A stretch of 64,000 bases of DNA, taken from positions 254,541 to 318,540 of the forward strand of contig NZ_VEEP01000007.1 in assembly GCF_007678455.1 (NCBI RefSeq), read 5' to 3'. A program made the position numbers and the translations under genes. Positions 33,880-43,450 of the stretch are shown here, in pieces (the stretch's first letter is position 1; each line of letters starts with the position of its first letter). This DNA is from Cytobacillus oceanisediminis 2691. GTDB lineage: Bacteria > Bacillota > Bacilli > Bacillales > Cytobacillaceae. The notes below the pieces were generated by a model. The model was not told where the DNA came from and made no database searches. It saw only the letters and a list, made by a program, of their open reading frames with translations.

Positions 33880-35067
33880 ATGAGACAAAAATTAATGGAA
33901 ATGCTTGAATCGCGTAAGGATGAAATCATTGAAATACGCAGGCATCTTCACGAATATCCTGAACTTTCTTTTCAAGAAGAAAAAACAGCTCAATATATTT
34001 TAGATTTTTATAAAGGAAAAGATGTCGAGGTACAATCGAATGTCGGAAACGGACACGGGATCATCGTCACGATAAAAGGCGGGAAATCAGGTAAAAACAT
34101 TGGTTTGCGAGCTGATTTTGATGCCCTCCCAATCGTCGAGGAAACAGATGTACCATTTAAATCGAAAAATGAGGGTGTCATGCATGCATGCGGCCATGAT
34201 GGACATACAGCTTATTTGATGGTTTTGGCGGATTGTCTTATTCAATTAAAAGAGGAAATACCAGGCACAATCAAAATCATCCATCAGCATGCGGAAGAAG
34301 TACCGCCAGGCGGAGCTAAAAGCATTGTTGATTCCGGTGTACTTGATGATTTAGATAATATCTTCGGCATCCATCTGCTGCCGATGGGTCCAGCTGGGGT
34401 TGTCGGATATCACTCTGGATATTCTTTTAACGGCAGGGCTTACATGAAATTAAAGATCAATGGAAGAGGCGGACATGGTTCTTCGCCGCATTTGGCGAAC
34501 GATGCTATCGTCGCTGGGGCCCATTTTGTAACAGCCGTTCAGACAATCATCAGCCGCAGGTTAAGTCCCTTTGATATCGGGGTGATCACGATTGGATCCT
34601 TTGATGGAAAAGGAACCTTCAATGTCATTAAAGACAGCATTGAACTTGAAGGTGATATCAGGTATATGACTGTTGAAACGAAAGCTACTATTGAAAAAGA
34701 AGTAAAACGTCTTGTGAAAGGAATCGAAGAAGAATTTGGTGTAAGCTGTGAACTGACTTATTTAAATGATTATCCGCCATTATATAATGATCCAGCCGTA
34801 ACAGCACAGGTTGCAGAGATTCTTAAGAGTGCAAACGATAAAGATATAAAAGAAGTGAAGGAATTCCCAGCAATGGCTCCATCCGAAGACTTTGCATACT
34901 ATGCTGAAAAATTCCCTTCCTGCTTCTTTTACATCGCCTGCACACCTAAAGGAGTAGAGGATCCGTACTTCAACCATAATCCGAAGTTCGATATCGATGA
35001 AGATGCCCTGCTTGTCGCAGCTAAAGCGGTAGGACATGTTGTTTGCGGTTATTATGAATTAGATTAG
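33880..35067 (+). CDS. M20 family metallo-amidohydrolase
   Basis: A 395-residue amidohydrolase. Metal and catalytic motifs are LRADFDALPI, MHACGHDGHTA (Cys and His metal ligands), HQHAEEVPPGGAK with the catalytic Glu, and NHNPKFDIDEDALL at the C-terminus. The dimerisation or lid domain is at about residues 185-295. The family (N-acyl-amino acid or hippurate hydrolase, IAA-amino acid hydrolase type) removes acyl groups from amino acids. It uses ATG 33880 after AAGAAGGGATG. A UPF0126 gene follows at 54 bp. Confidence 0.92.
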   Translation: MRQKLMEMLESRKDEIIEIRRHLHEYPELSFQEEKTAQYILDFYKGKDVEVQSNVGNGHGIIVTIKGGKSGKNIGLRADFDALPIVEETDVPFKSKNEGVMHACGHDGHTAYLMVLADCLIQLKEEIPGTIKIIHQHAEEVPPGGAKSIVDSGVLDDLDNIFGIHLLPMGPAGVVGYHSGYSFNGRAYMKLKINGRGGHGSSPHLANDAIVAGAHFVTAVQTIISRRLSPFDIGVITIGSFDGKGTFNVIKDSIELEGDIRYMTVETKATIEKEVKRLVKGIEEEFGVSCELTYLNDYPPLYNDPAVTAQVAEILKSANDKDIKEVKEFPAMAPSEDFAYYAEKFPSCFFYIACTPKGVEDPYFNHNPKFDIDEDALLVAAKAVGHVVCGYYELD

Positions 35068-35121
35068 GAGATATAGTAAGGTCTATCTTAAAAATTGAAC
35101 CAGAGATTGGAGTGGGTGCTC

Positions 35122-35745
35122 ATGACGTGGGAATTCCTTAACATCATTGGCACCCTAGCCTTTGCTATAAGTGGCGCAATGGTCGCAAGGGAAGAAGAAT
35201 ATGATTTAATAGGAATTTATGTATTAGGATTCACTACTGCCTTTGGTGGCGGCATTATTCGTAATCTGTTAATTGGACTGCCTATTGAACATATTTGGAA
35301 GCAGGATTATTTATTCGAATTTGCCTTTTTGGCTATGACCATCGTTTTTATCCTCCATAATAAATGGATCAATCGTTTTAAAAAATGGGTAATATTTTTC
35401 GATGCGATTGGTTTAGCGTCATTTGCCATACAAGGAGCAAAATATGCAGTCTCCATTGACGCACCTCTAATAGCGGTCATTATTGCAGCTGTAATGACAG
35501 GAACCGGAGGCGGGATGATACGGGATGTTTTTGCACGGCGGAAGCCAATGATTTTCCACTCAGAAATTTATGCTTTATGGGCAGCAATCGCGGGAATCAC
35601 CATTGGATTAGGTTTGATACGGGGACCGTATGCCACGACTCTGCTCTTAATTGCCATCGTTCTGTTTCGAATCATATCAGTTTACTTTAGATGGAATCTG
35701 CCACAGAGCATCCAAAATAGTAAAAGGAGTTTGGATAAATCATAA
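35122..35745 (+). CDS. TRIC-type cation channel protein (UPF0126)
   Basis: A 207-residue membrane protein with seven helices made of two repeats of the UPF0126/TRIC unit. The conserved GGGIIRNLLIG and GGGMIRDVFARRKP loops are the two repeat hallmarks. Start is ATG 35122, since GGAGTGGG lies upstream; the earlier in-frame ATG at 35095 lacks a ribosome site. Bacterial members form homotrimeric monovalent cation channels. Confidence 0.88.
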   Translation: MTWEFLNIIGTLAFAISGAMVAREEEYDLIGIYVLGFTTAFGGGIIRNLLIGLPIEHIWKQDYLFEFAFLAMTIVFILHNKWINRFKKWVIFFDAIGLASFAIQGAKYAVSIDAPLIAVIIAAVMTGTGGGMIRDVFARRKPMIFHSEIYALWAAIAGITIGLGLIRGPYATTLLLIAIVLFRIISVYFRWNLPQSIQNSKRSLDKS

Positions 35746-35786
35746 GTTTGGATTCAAAAATATTGCTTTTATATACAGACACTCAG

Positions 35787-35814
35787 AAAGCTCATGTATA
35801 CATGGGCTTTTTTT
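35787..35814 (+). terminator. Rho-independent terminator
   Basis: AAAGCTCATGTA pairs with TACATGGGCTTT, followed by TTTT. Confidence 0.85.
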
Positions 35815-35917
35815 GTGTCTAAGAGGATGTTCTTCCACGTGCAGTAACTACTATTCATGTATGATTTGCCAACTGACGATACAAAATAAACTATCATCAA
35901 CTAGGTGGGAATATCAC

Positions 35918-37450
35918 ATGGTATTTTTTCGGAAGTATAACGCATCAGAGGGTTCTGAATCCAGATATGGAACAAATCAGGGACGGATAAGTGCAAAATT
36001 AGAGGAGAATACTGCTGAAATTCAAGCCATTTTTTGTGATACACCTGATCTAGTCGTGAGGGAGTTAGTCATAAGGCAAACCAGTAATAAGGCTGCGCTT
36101 GTGTATTTAAGTGGAATCACCGATAGTAAGGTTGTTTTTGATCATATATTGGACCCGCTTTTATTCCAGGGAGAGAAAGAAAAGAAGGAGGGAGATATAA
36201 AGGTCTCTCTTGGTCATATCAAAGAGGCTGCCACATGGAAGCAAGTGGAAAGTGCAATATTAAGTGGCGAGTGCGTCTTATTTTTGGATAACCATAAAGA
36301 GGCGTACATATATGACACGCCGGCATTTCCAAAGAGATCTCTGGAGGACTCCCCTATTGAAACTTATTTATCTGGGGCACATGTGGGGTTTACGGAAACT
36401 GGCGGCGATAATATTGCATTAATCCGTCAGCAAATTCCTAATCGAGAACTGAAAATAAAGGAAATGACAGTTGGAGAAAGAGGGAAGACGAAGCTCTCCA
36501 TATTATATCTGGCGGATGTAGCGGATCAGGAAATATTGAAAGAGCTTGTGGACCGGATACAGAGGGTGAATGTCGACAGCGTCATCAATGCGGGGGTACT
36601 TTCACAATACATAGAAGACCATTCATACTCTCCCTTTCCTCAATTTTTATTAACAGAACGACCTGACTTCGCAGCAACAGAAATTTTACAGGGCAGATTC
36701 GTAACCGTGGTCGATCGCTCTCCAAGTGTGATCGTCGGACCTGCGTCTTTTAATAATTTTTTCACAACAGTAGATGACTATAGTAACCGGTGGATGGTAG
36801 CATCTTTTGTTCGACTGCTTAGATATATTGGCTTTTTCATTGCGATCTTCCTTCCTGCAATTTATATTGCTACTATTTCATTTCATTTTGAAGTCATTCC
36901 ACTGAAGCTGTTATTTTCTATCGGAGAATCGAGAGAACGGATTCCTTTTCCGCCTTTTATTGAGGCTTTTATTATGGAGCTGACTCTTGAAATGCTCAGG
37001 GAAGCGGGAATTCGGCTTCCTGCCAAAATTGGGCAAACAGTAGGCATTGTTGGGGGTATTGTCATTGGCCAGGCAGCCGTAGAAGCTGGGATTGTCAGCA
37101 ATATTATGGTGATCGTTGTTGCTTTGACAGCAATCGCTTCTTTCATCATACCTAATTATGAAATGGGTTCAGCTATTCGGATTGTCCGGTTCCCGATGAT
37201 GATTCTTGCTTCATTGTTTGGTTTCGTCGGAATCATAGTAGGACTGATGATCTTACTTTCCCATTTTATCGGTCTCGAATCACTGGGAATGCCTTATGGC
37301 AGTCCGGTTGCTCCTTTACGTTTTCCTGACTGGAAGGATCTATTTATTCGCTTCCCTCAGTGGTCGCTCGAAAAGCGCCCTTTCAGTACAAATGCGATTC
37401 AAATGAAAAGAGCTAATCCCCGCCAGCCAAAGGGTGACGAAGAGCAATGA
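35918..37450 (+). CDS. Spore germination receptor A subunit (GerA family)
   Basis: A 510-residue protein, started at ATG 35918 behind AGGTGGG. The N-terminal 290 residues are a soluble domain (MVFFRKYN...FSTVDDYSNRW region) and the C-terminal half has about five membrane segments with the GerA family core KIGQTVGIVGGIVIGQAAVE and SSNIMVIVV-like VSNIMVIVVALTAIASFIIP. It sits in the inner membrane of the spore and forms the ring that senses nutrient germinants with the B and C subunits. It overlaps the next gene by 4 bp. Confidence 0.95.
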   Translation: MVFFRKYNASEGSESRYGTNQGRISAKLEENTAEIQAIFCDTPDLVVRELVIRQTSNKAALVYLSGITDSKVVFDHILDPLLFQGEKEKKEGDIKVSLGHIKEAATWKQVESAILSGECVLFLDNHKEAYIYDTPAFPKRSLEDSPIETYLSGAHVGFTETGGDNIALIRQQIPNRELKIKEMTVGERGKTKLSILYLADVADQEILKELVDRIQRVNVDSVINAGVLSQYIEDHSYSPFPQFLLTERPDFAATEILQGRFVTVVDRSPSVIVGPASFNNFFTTVDDYSNRWMVASFVRLLRYIGFFIAIFLPAIYIATISFHFEVIPLKLLFSIGESRERIPFPPFIEAFIMELTLEMLREAGIRLPAKIGQTVGIVGGIVIGQAAVEAGIVSNIMVIVVALTAIASFIIPNYEMGSAIRIVRFPMMILASLFGFVGIIVGLMILLSHFIGLESLGMPYGSPVAPLRFPDWKDLFIRFPQWSLEKRPFSTNAIQMKRANPRQPKGDEEQ

Positions 37451-38541
37451 ATAATATGAAAAATCGGATAACCTTAATGCAATATATCTTTTTAATACAT
37501 GGCGTGCAAATGGGTGTTGGGGTACTGACTTTGCCACGTGAACTAGCGGAGATAGCAGGAACCGATGGCTGGATTGCGATCTTCATTTCCTGGTCGATTT
37601 CAACTCTTGCTAGTTTATTGATCATACAAATCATGAAGAAACACCCGAATGGAACGCTTCTTGATTTATTAACCCATTATTTTGGCAAATGGGTCGGGAA
37701 AGCAGGAACGATCTTGTTTGGGTTATATTTTGCTTTATTAGCTCATGTGATATTTATTAGGGAAGCACTTTTTATCCAGGCATGGATTTTACCTTATACT
37801 GAGGTGTATGTAACGATTTTGTTGTTATCAATACCCAGCTATCTTATAGCCAGAAAGAACATCAACATTTTAGGAAGGTATTCAGAACTCGTCTTTTTCA
37901 TGACCTTGTGGACGGTGGCCATTTATTTAATTCCTTTGAAGAATGCCGAGTGGCTTAATCTGCTTCCCGTAATAAAGGAAGGATGGCTCCCAATCTTTAA
38001 AGCTGCAAAAACGGCTATCTTTTCATTCGTTGGTTTTGAAATTGCCTTTTTTCTTTATCCCTTTTTGCACAAGAAAGAAAAAGCATCATTGGGGATTGTG
38101 ATTGCCAATAGCTTGTCGCTTCTCGCATTCTTGACGATCACAATAGGAGCCTTTGCTTTTTTCAGTCCCGATGAAATTACGGCATATAATGAACCGACTA
38201 TTGCCAAATTGAAAGTCCTTGAATTCAAGTTTATTGAAAGATTGGAAATTGTCTTTTTTTCCTTTTATTTGTTTGTTATGTCTACTACCGTACTGCCACT
38301 CATGTATTTAACGGTTTTTTGCACAACTCGGCTGACAGGAAATCAAAATAACAATAGGCATTTATTCTTGCTTTTGCTGATTGAAGGGATTTACGTGATT
38401 TTGTTTCCTCCCACTCTCGATCAAAATACCTTTCTTCAGCAAATAACGGAACAGTTTAGTTTGCTTCTAGCATTTGCTTTTCCTCTTTGTTTGTGGGGGG
38501 GGTTAAAGATACGAGGGCTTTTTAAAAGGAGGGCATCTTAA
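37447..38541 (+). CDS. Spore germination receptor B subunit (endospore permease family)
   Basis: A 364-residue protein with ten membrane helices. It begins MNNMKNRITLMQYIFLIHGV and has QMGVGVLTLPRELAEIAGTD, the GerB/APC-type helix 1 break that binds the germinant amino acid. It partners with the A and C subunits. Its start overlaps the A stop (ATGA) and its stop overlaps the C start (TAATG). Confidence 0.94.
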   Translation: MNNMKNRITLMQYIFLIHGVQMGVGVLTLPRELAEIAGTDGWIAIFISWSISTLASLLIIQIMKKHPNGTLLDLLTHYFGKWVGKAGTILFGLYFALLAHVIFIREALFIQAWILPYTEVYVTILLLSIPSYLIARKNINILGRYSELVFFMTLWTVAIYLIPLKNAEWLNLLPVIKEGWLPIFKAAKTAIFSFVGFEIAFFLYPFLHKKEKASLGIVIANSLSLLAFLTITIGAFAFFSPDEITAYNEPTIAKLKVLEFKFIERLEIVFFSFYLFVMSTTVLPLMYLTVFCTTRLTGNQNNNRHLFLLLLIEGIYVILFPPTLDQNTFLQQITEQFSLLLAFAFPLCLWGGLKIRGLFKRRAS

Positions 38542-39656
38542 TGAAACGCCTGTTTCTAACCTTACCTTTGTTGATTCTTGTTGCCTTGCTTTCAAGTTGC
38601 GGAGGAAATGTCCCGCTGGAAGACTTAACGATTTCATTGATTCTAGGCATTGATCTGGATGATGAAAACAACCTGATTATTTCTGAATCAAGTCCAGTAT
38701 TCAATAAAGAGAGCAAAAAAAATACAGAAACCTATCAGGTAAAGGCTAAATCAATCAGGGAATCCCGGAAATATTTTGATGTGAAAGCCACAGGTGAAGT
38801 CACTGCGGCGAAAATTCAAATTTTACTGATTGGAAAACGCGTACTTAAACATGAAGGCTGGTTTTCTCTTCTGGATACAGTATATCGGAATCCCACCTTT
38901 TCCCTGAATACAAGGGTAATCGTGGTGGATGGCCCTGTCTCGGATGTTATTTATTTTGAACCCGATAATAAACCGCAATTACCTTTATATTTGAAAGAAG
39001 TGATTGATAAAAACAGTGATCGTACGCAGACTGTAATGACCACACTCCAGGTGCTGCATCGGCAAATGTACGAAAAGGGAATGACGCCGTCTATATCGGA
39101 AATAAAAAAAGAAAAAGACCTTGAACTTGTCGGGGTATCATTGTTGGATAAGAAGGGAAAGATTGTAGACACGCTCAGTATTCAAGAATCTGCTCTCCTC
39201 ATAGTCCTCCAGGATCAAAAGAAGAAGGAATTGACCTATTCCCTGGAACTCCCCGCGCTGGAGGATGAAATGGAGGTTTTTAATACTAAAGAAGTAAGCA
39301 TAGATGTAAGGCGAGTTCAATCTAACGTAAAGACCAAATATGCCCAGGGGAAATTCCATTTTCATTATAAGATTAATTTGGGTGTTAATATTGTAGAGCG
39401 CTTATTTCCTAAAGACAGTGTAAAAGATGAAGAGTTAGAGAAAATGATTGAGAAAGAATTGAAATCAAAGTTCGAAGAAGTCATTAAAAAAGTCCAGGAC
39501 CACAAAATTGACCCCATCGGGCTTGGAATCTATGCAAGAGCCTATGAATATGAACATTACAAAAAAGTGCAGGATGATTGGGGCAAAGCTCTTTCGGAAG
39601 CAAATATTGATATGGACTTAAATATAGAAATAAAATCGATGGGGGCGACAAAGTAA
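38541..39656 (+). CDS. Spore germination receptor C subunit lipoprotein (GerC family)
   Basis: A 371-residue lipoprotein. The signal peptide is MKRLFLTLPLLILVALLSSC with lipobox LSSC at residues 17-20, and the family block EDLTISLILGIDLDDENN follows. Domains 1-3 of GerC fill the rest, with the Ger(x)C C-terminal IDPIGLGIYARAYEYEHYKK. It is anchored to the spore inner membrane and needed for receptor assembly. It ends the operon, and terminators follow. Confidence 0.94.
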   Translation: MKRLFLTLPLLILVALLSSCGGNVPLEDLTISLILGIDLDDENNLIISESSPVFNKESKKNTETYQVKAKSIRESRKYFDVKATGEVTAAKIQILLIGKRVLKHEGWFSLLDTVYRNPTFSLNTRVIVVDGPVSDVIYFEPDNKPQLPLYLKEVIDKNSDRTQTVMTTLQVLHRQMYEKGMTPSISEIKKEKDLELVGVSLLDKKGKIVDTLSIQESALLIVLQDQKKKELTYSLELPALEDEMEVFNTKEVSIDVRRVQSNVKTKYAQGKFHFHYKINLGVNIVERLFPKDSVKDEELEKMIEKELKSKFEEVIKKVQDHKIDPIGLGIYARAYEYEHYKKVQDDWGKALSEANIDMDLNIEIKSMGATK

Positions 39657-39745
39657 TAAAAAAATGTTAGAGAGCTTTTTAAGCCTGCTGATTGTTCTAT
39701 TTTTTTCTGCAAATTGAAAGCGTCAAAAACAGTTTACCAAGGGAG

Positions 39746-39790
39746 GGGTGACCCAGAAAAAAGTCGTTCATACAACTTTTTGAGTCACCC
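39746..39790. terminator. Bidirectional terminator between the ger operon and the convergent kinase gene
   Basis: GGGTGAC and AAAAAGT pair with ACTTTTT and GTCACCC. It has A- and T-rich inner parts suitable for either strand. Confidence 0.65.
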
Positions 39791-39800
39791 ATATTTGAAT

Positions 39801-39827
39801 AGGTGAAGGGATATTGTTGCTTCACCT
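39801..39827 (-). terminator. Hairpin behind the minus-strand kinase gene
   Basis: AGGTGAA at 39801-39807 pairs with TTCACCT at 39821-39827, just downstream of the stop at 39842. U-run is weak. Confidence 0.45.
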
Positions 39828-39841
39828 GTTATTTCTTGCTC

Positions 39842-40936
39842 TTACTCAGAAAACATCTTTATGATTTCATGAAGTTTTTCAGGCTTCAAAACTGGGGATA
39901 TTGATTCCTCAGTTTGAAGGGTAAGCGCAGCACCAGCAAGGCCTAATTGACACGAGCCGATTAACGATTCTTTCATCATCATCCCATAGATGGCACATGA
40001 AGCAAATGCGTCATCTGCTCCAGTGACATCAATAATGTCAGTTGTAAATGGCGGCAAATGCCCGGATTCATCAGATGACGAGTAAAAAACACCTTCATTC
40101 CCAAGTGTTACAATGATTTGTTTAACCCCACGCTGCCTAATTTTTTCACAGGCTAACTGGCAGTCCGTGATAGATTCTATTCTCATATCTGACAGGACTT
40201 CGGCTTCTTCCCGGGTCGGGAGCAGTAATTCTACTCCGTCAAGGCGAACAGGCAATCTTTGTGCTTTCGTTGAAGATACTGGATCAATATATAAAGGAAT
40301 GCTTTCATCTCTGCAGCGTTTAATTAAATATCGTATACTGTCCTCAGGAATATTCGTATCCAGAAAAACAGCCTGTGAAGCAGCGATATGGGACCATTTT
40401 TCTTCAAACATGGAGGTTGTGATTTTTTCATATATAGTCATGTCAGCCATCGCAACAATACTTTCACCATCAACATCTAACAATGCTGTGTAATTGCCTG
40501 TCCGTTCCATTGGCAATACCCATACCTGACTAATATCGACACCAACACTTTTCGTCTCCTTCAATAACCAGTTTCCTTCTTTGTCCTCTCCGACACATGC
40601 AATTAGAGATGTGCTGACGCCGAGCCTGCTTAAATTTTCGGCAAAATTGCGAGCCACCCCGCCACATGTTTCGGTAATTCTTACTGGATTTGAAGAATAT
40701 AAGCGTACCTTCTGATTCGTCCGTGCTTTACGGTCTGTGTTTGCCCCGCCAATACACACGATTGACGATTCTTCTCCAAGTATATAACCGCGCCCTTTGA
40801 TCTCTCCGCGTCTTGTCAGGTTGGCAATATAGTTAGCAACAGCAGGTCGGGATAACCCTACCTTGCTTGATAATTCCTGTTGTGAAATGAAAGGATTCAT
40901 TCTTATATGGTGTAAAATTTGCTTCTCTTTATCCAT
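39842..40936 (-). CDS. PfkB-family kinase with N-terminal winged HTH, probable regulator/kinase of pseudouridine use
   Basis: A 364-residue protein. Residues 1-52 are a winged HTH (QILHHIRMNPFISQQELSSK followed by VGLSRPAVANYIANL). Residues 58-364 are a ribokinase-fold domain: IVCIGGANTDRKA, GGVARNFAENLSRLG and the nucleotide site DVTGADDAF. The usual motif is TGAGD, so here the third position is Asp, while the catalytic Asp remains. It is divergent from psuK and psuG, which suggests it senses pseudouridine and regulates them, perhaps through phosphorylation or ligand binding. Pseudouridine kinases with an HTH are known in this family. Confidence 0.85.
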   Translation of the reverse strand: MDKEKQILHHIRMNPFISQQELSSKVGLSRPAVANYIANLTRRGEIKGRGYILGEESSIVCIGGANTDRKARTNQKVRLYSSNPVRITETCGGVARNFAENLSRLGVSTSLIACVGEDKEGNWLLKETKSVGVDISQVWVLPMERTGNYTALLDVDGESIVAMADMTIYEKITTSMFEEKWSHIAASQAVFLDTNIPEDSIRYLIKRCRDESIPLYIDPVSSTKAQRLPVRLDGVELLLPTREEAEVLSDMRIESITDCQLACEKIRQRGVKQIIVTLGNEGVFYSSSDESGHLPPFTTDIIDVTGADDAFASCAIYGMMMKESLIGSCQLGLAGAALTLQTEESISPVLKPEKLHEIIKMFSE

Positions 40937-41177
40937 GAGACAACCTCACTTCCCGAAAAACCATAGTTTTTCAACTCAACGTGAATAGATTTTCAAATTT
41001 AATTTCATCTCGTTAAGCTTTTGCAGAATCAACTGATTGTTTTTTTTGATAGTTGTTTTAATCAATCCATTATAACCAAAAAAACAACGGCAAAAAAGCC
41101 CCTGTAAAATGGGACGATTAAAATGCATTTTCCAGTAATTGATGTTCAATCTAGAGACTACTATTCTTTTAAACTCA
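40937..41177. other. Divergent intergenic region, no gene
   Basis: It holds the ribosome site of the minus-strand kinase (GAGG before 40936) and a TATAAT-like box on the minus strand near 41066-41072. No other signal is seen until the promoter at 41178. Confidence 0.45.
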
Positions 41178-41229
41178 TTGACAAATAAAAAAGAAAGCGT
41201 ATACTAAACTTATGTTTATTAAATAAACA
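41178..41229 (+). promoter_or_regulatory. Sigma-A promoter and 17-bp palindromic operator of psuKG
   Basis: TTGACA at 41178-41183, a 16-bp spacer and TATACT at 41200-41205. Immediately downstream, TGTTTATT-A-AATAAACA at 41213-41229 is a perfect palindrome spanning the likely start of transcription, an ideal repressor site for the HTH-kinase. Confidence 0.75.
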
Positions 41230-41259
41230 AATGTTTTGAACTTGGGAAGGGGGGATAAA

Positions 41260-42237
41260 ATGACGAAGGAAATGGCCGAAGCATTCAAGGAAACAAATCC
41301 TATCATTTGCATTGGCGGAGCCAATCTTGATCGAAAATTTTATGCGAAGTTTGACATAACTAGCGAAACTTCCAATCCTGTCAAATCTTCTACATCGGTT
41401 GGCGGAGTAGCCAGAAATATTGCCGAAAACCTGGGCAGATTAGGGGAAGAAGTCATCCTTTTAACAGCAAGAGGAAACGATGCTGAATGGATTGGAATCT
41501 ATGATTCATCATCCCCGTTCATGAATCTGGAGTATGTCACGCTATTTAAAGATTCTTCAACGGGAACTTATACGGCCGTTTTGGACCGAAATGGCCATTT
41601 ATCAGTCGCGTTAGCGGATATGGATATTTACGAAAAAATCACTCCTGAACTGTTAATCAGTAATATCCACATTCTCAAAAGAGCTAAATGTATCGTTGCT
41701 GATTTGAATTGTCCAAGTGAAACGATTGATTATCTATGTTCTTTCACTTCTCAGCATCAAATTCCATTTGTGATCATCCCTGTTTCATCCCCAAAAATGA
41801 ATAGGCTTACAAAATCGCTGCATGGTGTCAGCTGGCTGATCGTAAACAAGGATGAAACCGAAACATTCATGAACATGAATATCCTGGATGTTCAAGACTG
41901 GGAAAATGCTGTAAAGAAATGGTTAGAATTAGGTGTGAAAAATGTGATTGTCACTAATGGCTCAAAAGGTGTGATGGCGGGAGTCGAAAATGGAGAGCTA
42001 TCTTACTTTCCGGCAATCGAAACACCAAAGGTTGTAGATGTAACAGGTGCAGGAGATTCCTTTTGCTCAGGAGTCATTTATTCCTGGTTACAAAATAAAG
42101 AAATGGACTACATTATCAAGTCAGGTTTGATCAATGCCCATAAAACGATCATGTCAAAATATACAGTTAGACAAGAGTTAACGCAAAAACAATTTATCTT
42201 AGATATGGAGGAATTAAAAAATGAAACAATATATTGA
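41260..42237 (+). CDS. psuK: Pseudouridine kinase, PfkB family
   Basis: A 325-residue ribokinase-fold kinase without an HTH. ATG 41260 follows AAGGGGGG; the upstream TTG lacks a site. Motifs are IICIGGANLDRKFYAK, SVGGVARNIAENLGRLG, and the ATP/catalytic site DVTGAGDSFCSGV. It phosphorylates pseudouridine to pseudouridine 5'-phosphate, the substrate of the following glycosidase. The 17-bp overlap with psuG and the shared promoter make the pathway assignment strong. Confidence 0.88.
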   Translation: MTKEMAEAFKETNPIICIGGANLDRKFYAKFDITSETSNPVKSSTSVGGVARNIAENLGRLGEEVILLTARGNDAEWIGIYDSSSPFMNLEYVTLFKDSSTGTYTAVLDRNGHLSVALADMDIYEKITPELLISNIHILKRAKCIVADLNCPSETIDYLCSFTSQHQIPFVIIPVSSPKMNRLTKSLHGVSWLIVNKDETETFMNMNILDVQDWENAVKKWLELGVKNVIVTNGSKGVMAGVENGELSYFPAIETPKVVDVTGAGDSFCSGVIYSWLQNKEMDYIIKSGLINAHKTIMSKYTVRQELTQKQFILDMEELKNETIY

Positions 42238-43138
42238 ATTATCAGCAGAGGTACAACAAGCAAAAAAGGAAGGGAAAGCTATCGTTGCATTGGAATCCAC
42301 GATTATTTCCCATGGTATGCCGTATCCGCAAAACGTTAAAATGGCCCGTGAGGTTGAACAAATTGTTCGGGATAACGGTGCTGTCCCAGCAACAATTGCC
42401 ATCATTGATGGGAAAATCAAAATTGGTTTAACAGATGATGAATTAGAATTGTTTGGAAAAAGTTCTGGTGTTGCAAAGGTATCAAGGCGTGATCTTGCGC
42501 AAATCGTTGCCACAAAACAACTAGGCGCGACCACTGTTGCATCCACCATGATTTGTGCTGACTTAGCGGATATCAAAATCTTCGTGACAGGCGGTATTGG
42601 CGGGGTTCATAAAGGAGCAGAAAGAACCATGGATATCTCGGCTGACCTCGAAGAGCTTGCTCAAACGGATGTAGCAGTCATCTGTGCAGGTGCTAAATCA
42701 ATTCTTGACCTGGCGCTTACTATGGAATACCTCGAAACAAAAGGAGTACCGGTAATTGGTTATGAAACAGAGTACCTTCCAGCATTCTATACGAGAAGCA
42801 GCGAACATAAATTAAACTTCTCCACAGATTCTGTCGACGTTATTGCCGAGACATTAAAAACAAAATGGGAACTAAACCTTAAAGGCGGAGCAGTGATTGC
42901 AAACCCGATCCCGGAAGAATTTGCTATGGATGAAGACTATATCAATTCCATTATTGATCAAGCAGTGAAAGAAGCAGAAGAACAACATATCATCGGGAAA
43001 GACAGCACGCCATTCCTGCTCGGAAAAATCAAAGAATTAACAAACGGTAAAAGCCTTGATGCGAATATCGAATTAGTAAAACACAATGCTAAAGTAGGAA
43101 CGCAAATTGCTGTCAGCTTTAACAGCCAAACGAAGTAA
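42221..43138 (+). CDS. psuG: Pseudouridine-5'-phosphate glycosidase
   Basis: A 305-residue enzyme that splits pseudouridine 5'-phosphate to uracil and ribose 5-phosphate. The family opening is ALESTIISHGMPYPQN, followed by TDDELELFGKS, VSRRDLAQIVA, FVTGGIGGVHKGAERTMDIS and the active-site Lys region in VICAGAKSILD. It forms the standard psuK-psuG pair with the kinase upstream, giving salvage of uracil from RNA turnover. A terminator at 43162 follows. Confidence 0.96.
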   Translation: MKQYIELSAEVQQAKKEGKAIVALESTIISHGMPYPQNVKMAREVEQIVRDNGAVPATIAIIDGKIKIGLTDDELELFGKSSGVAKVSRRDLAQIVATKQLGATTVASTMICADLADIKIFVTGGIGGVHKGAERTMDISADLEELAQTDVAVICAGAKSILDLALTMEYLETKGVPVIGYETEYLPAFYTRSSEHKLNFSTDSVDVIAETLKTKWELNLKGGAVIANPIPEEFAMDEDYINSIIDQAVKEAEEQHIIGKDSTPFLLGKIKELTNGKSLDANIELVKHNAKVGTQIAVSFNSQTK

Positions 43139-43161
43139 AATGAATTCTTAATAAACCAAAC

Positions 43162-43219
43162 ACAACTTCAATAGAGCGAAATCTATCAATCTTGGTTTCT
43201 GCTTTATTGAAGTTGTTTA
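43162..43219 (+). terminator. Terminator of psuKG
   Basis: ACAACTTCAATAGAGC pairs with GCTTTATTGAAGTTGT, with a T-rich end. Confidence 0.7.
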
Positions 43220-43359
43220 TAATATGCTTTTTAGTTATTGATGGTCAGCAAAATACCGATCAGATAAATGCAGTGGTCGGCATACTAAGGCAAAAAATCT
43301 AAACAAGCGTATTAATATAGGAAAATACTTTTAATTCGAGACTCTTTAATTGAAAGTAA

Positions 43360-43381
43360 TTAATAATAGGATTATTATTAA
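43360..43381. promoter_or_regulatory. AT-rich inverted repeat upstream of the SDR gene
   Basis: TTAATAAT-AGGATT-ATTATTAA at 43360-43381 may be an operator. Random occurrence in AT-rich DNA is possible. Confidence 0.35.
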
Positions 43382-43450
43382 ATTGTTCATTAAAGCAAAT
43401 AATACAAATTGTATATGAAGTTGTTTTTAAAATCGAAAGGAGAATTTATA

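Noticed and set aside
39660-39745. Small open frames between gerC and the terminator
   Set aside because: They are short, without ribosome sites, and look like 3' untranslated sequence.
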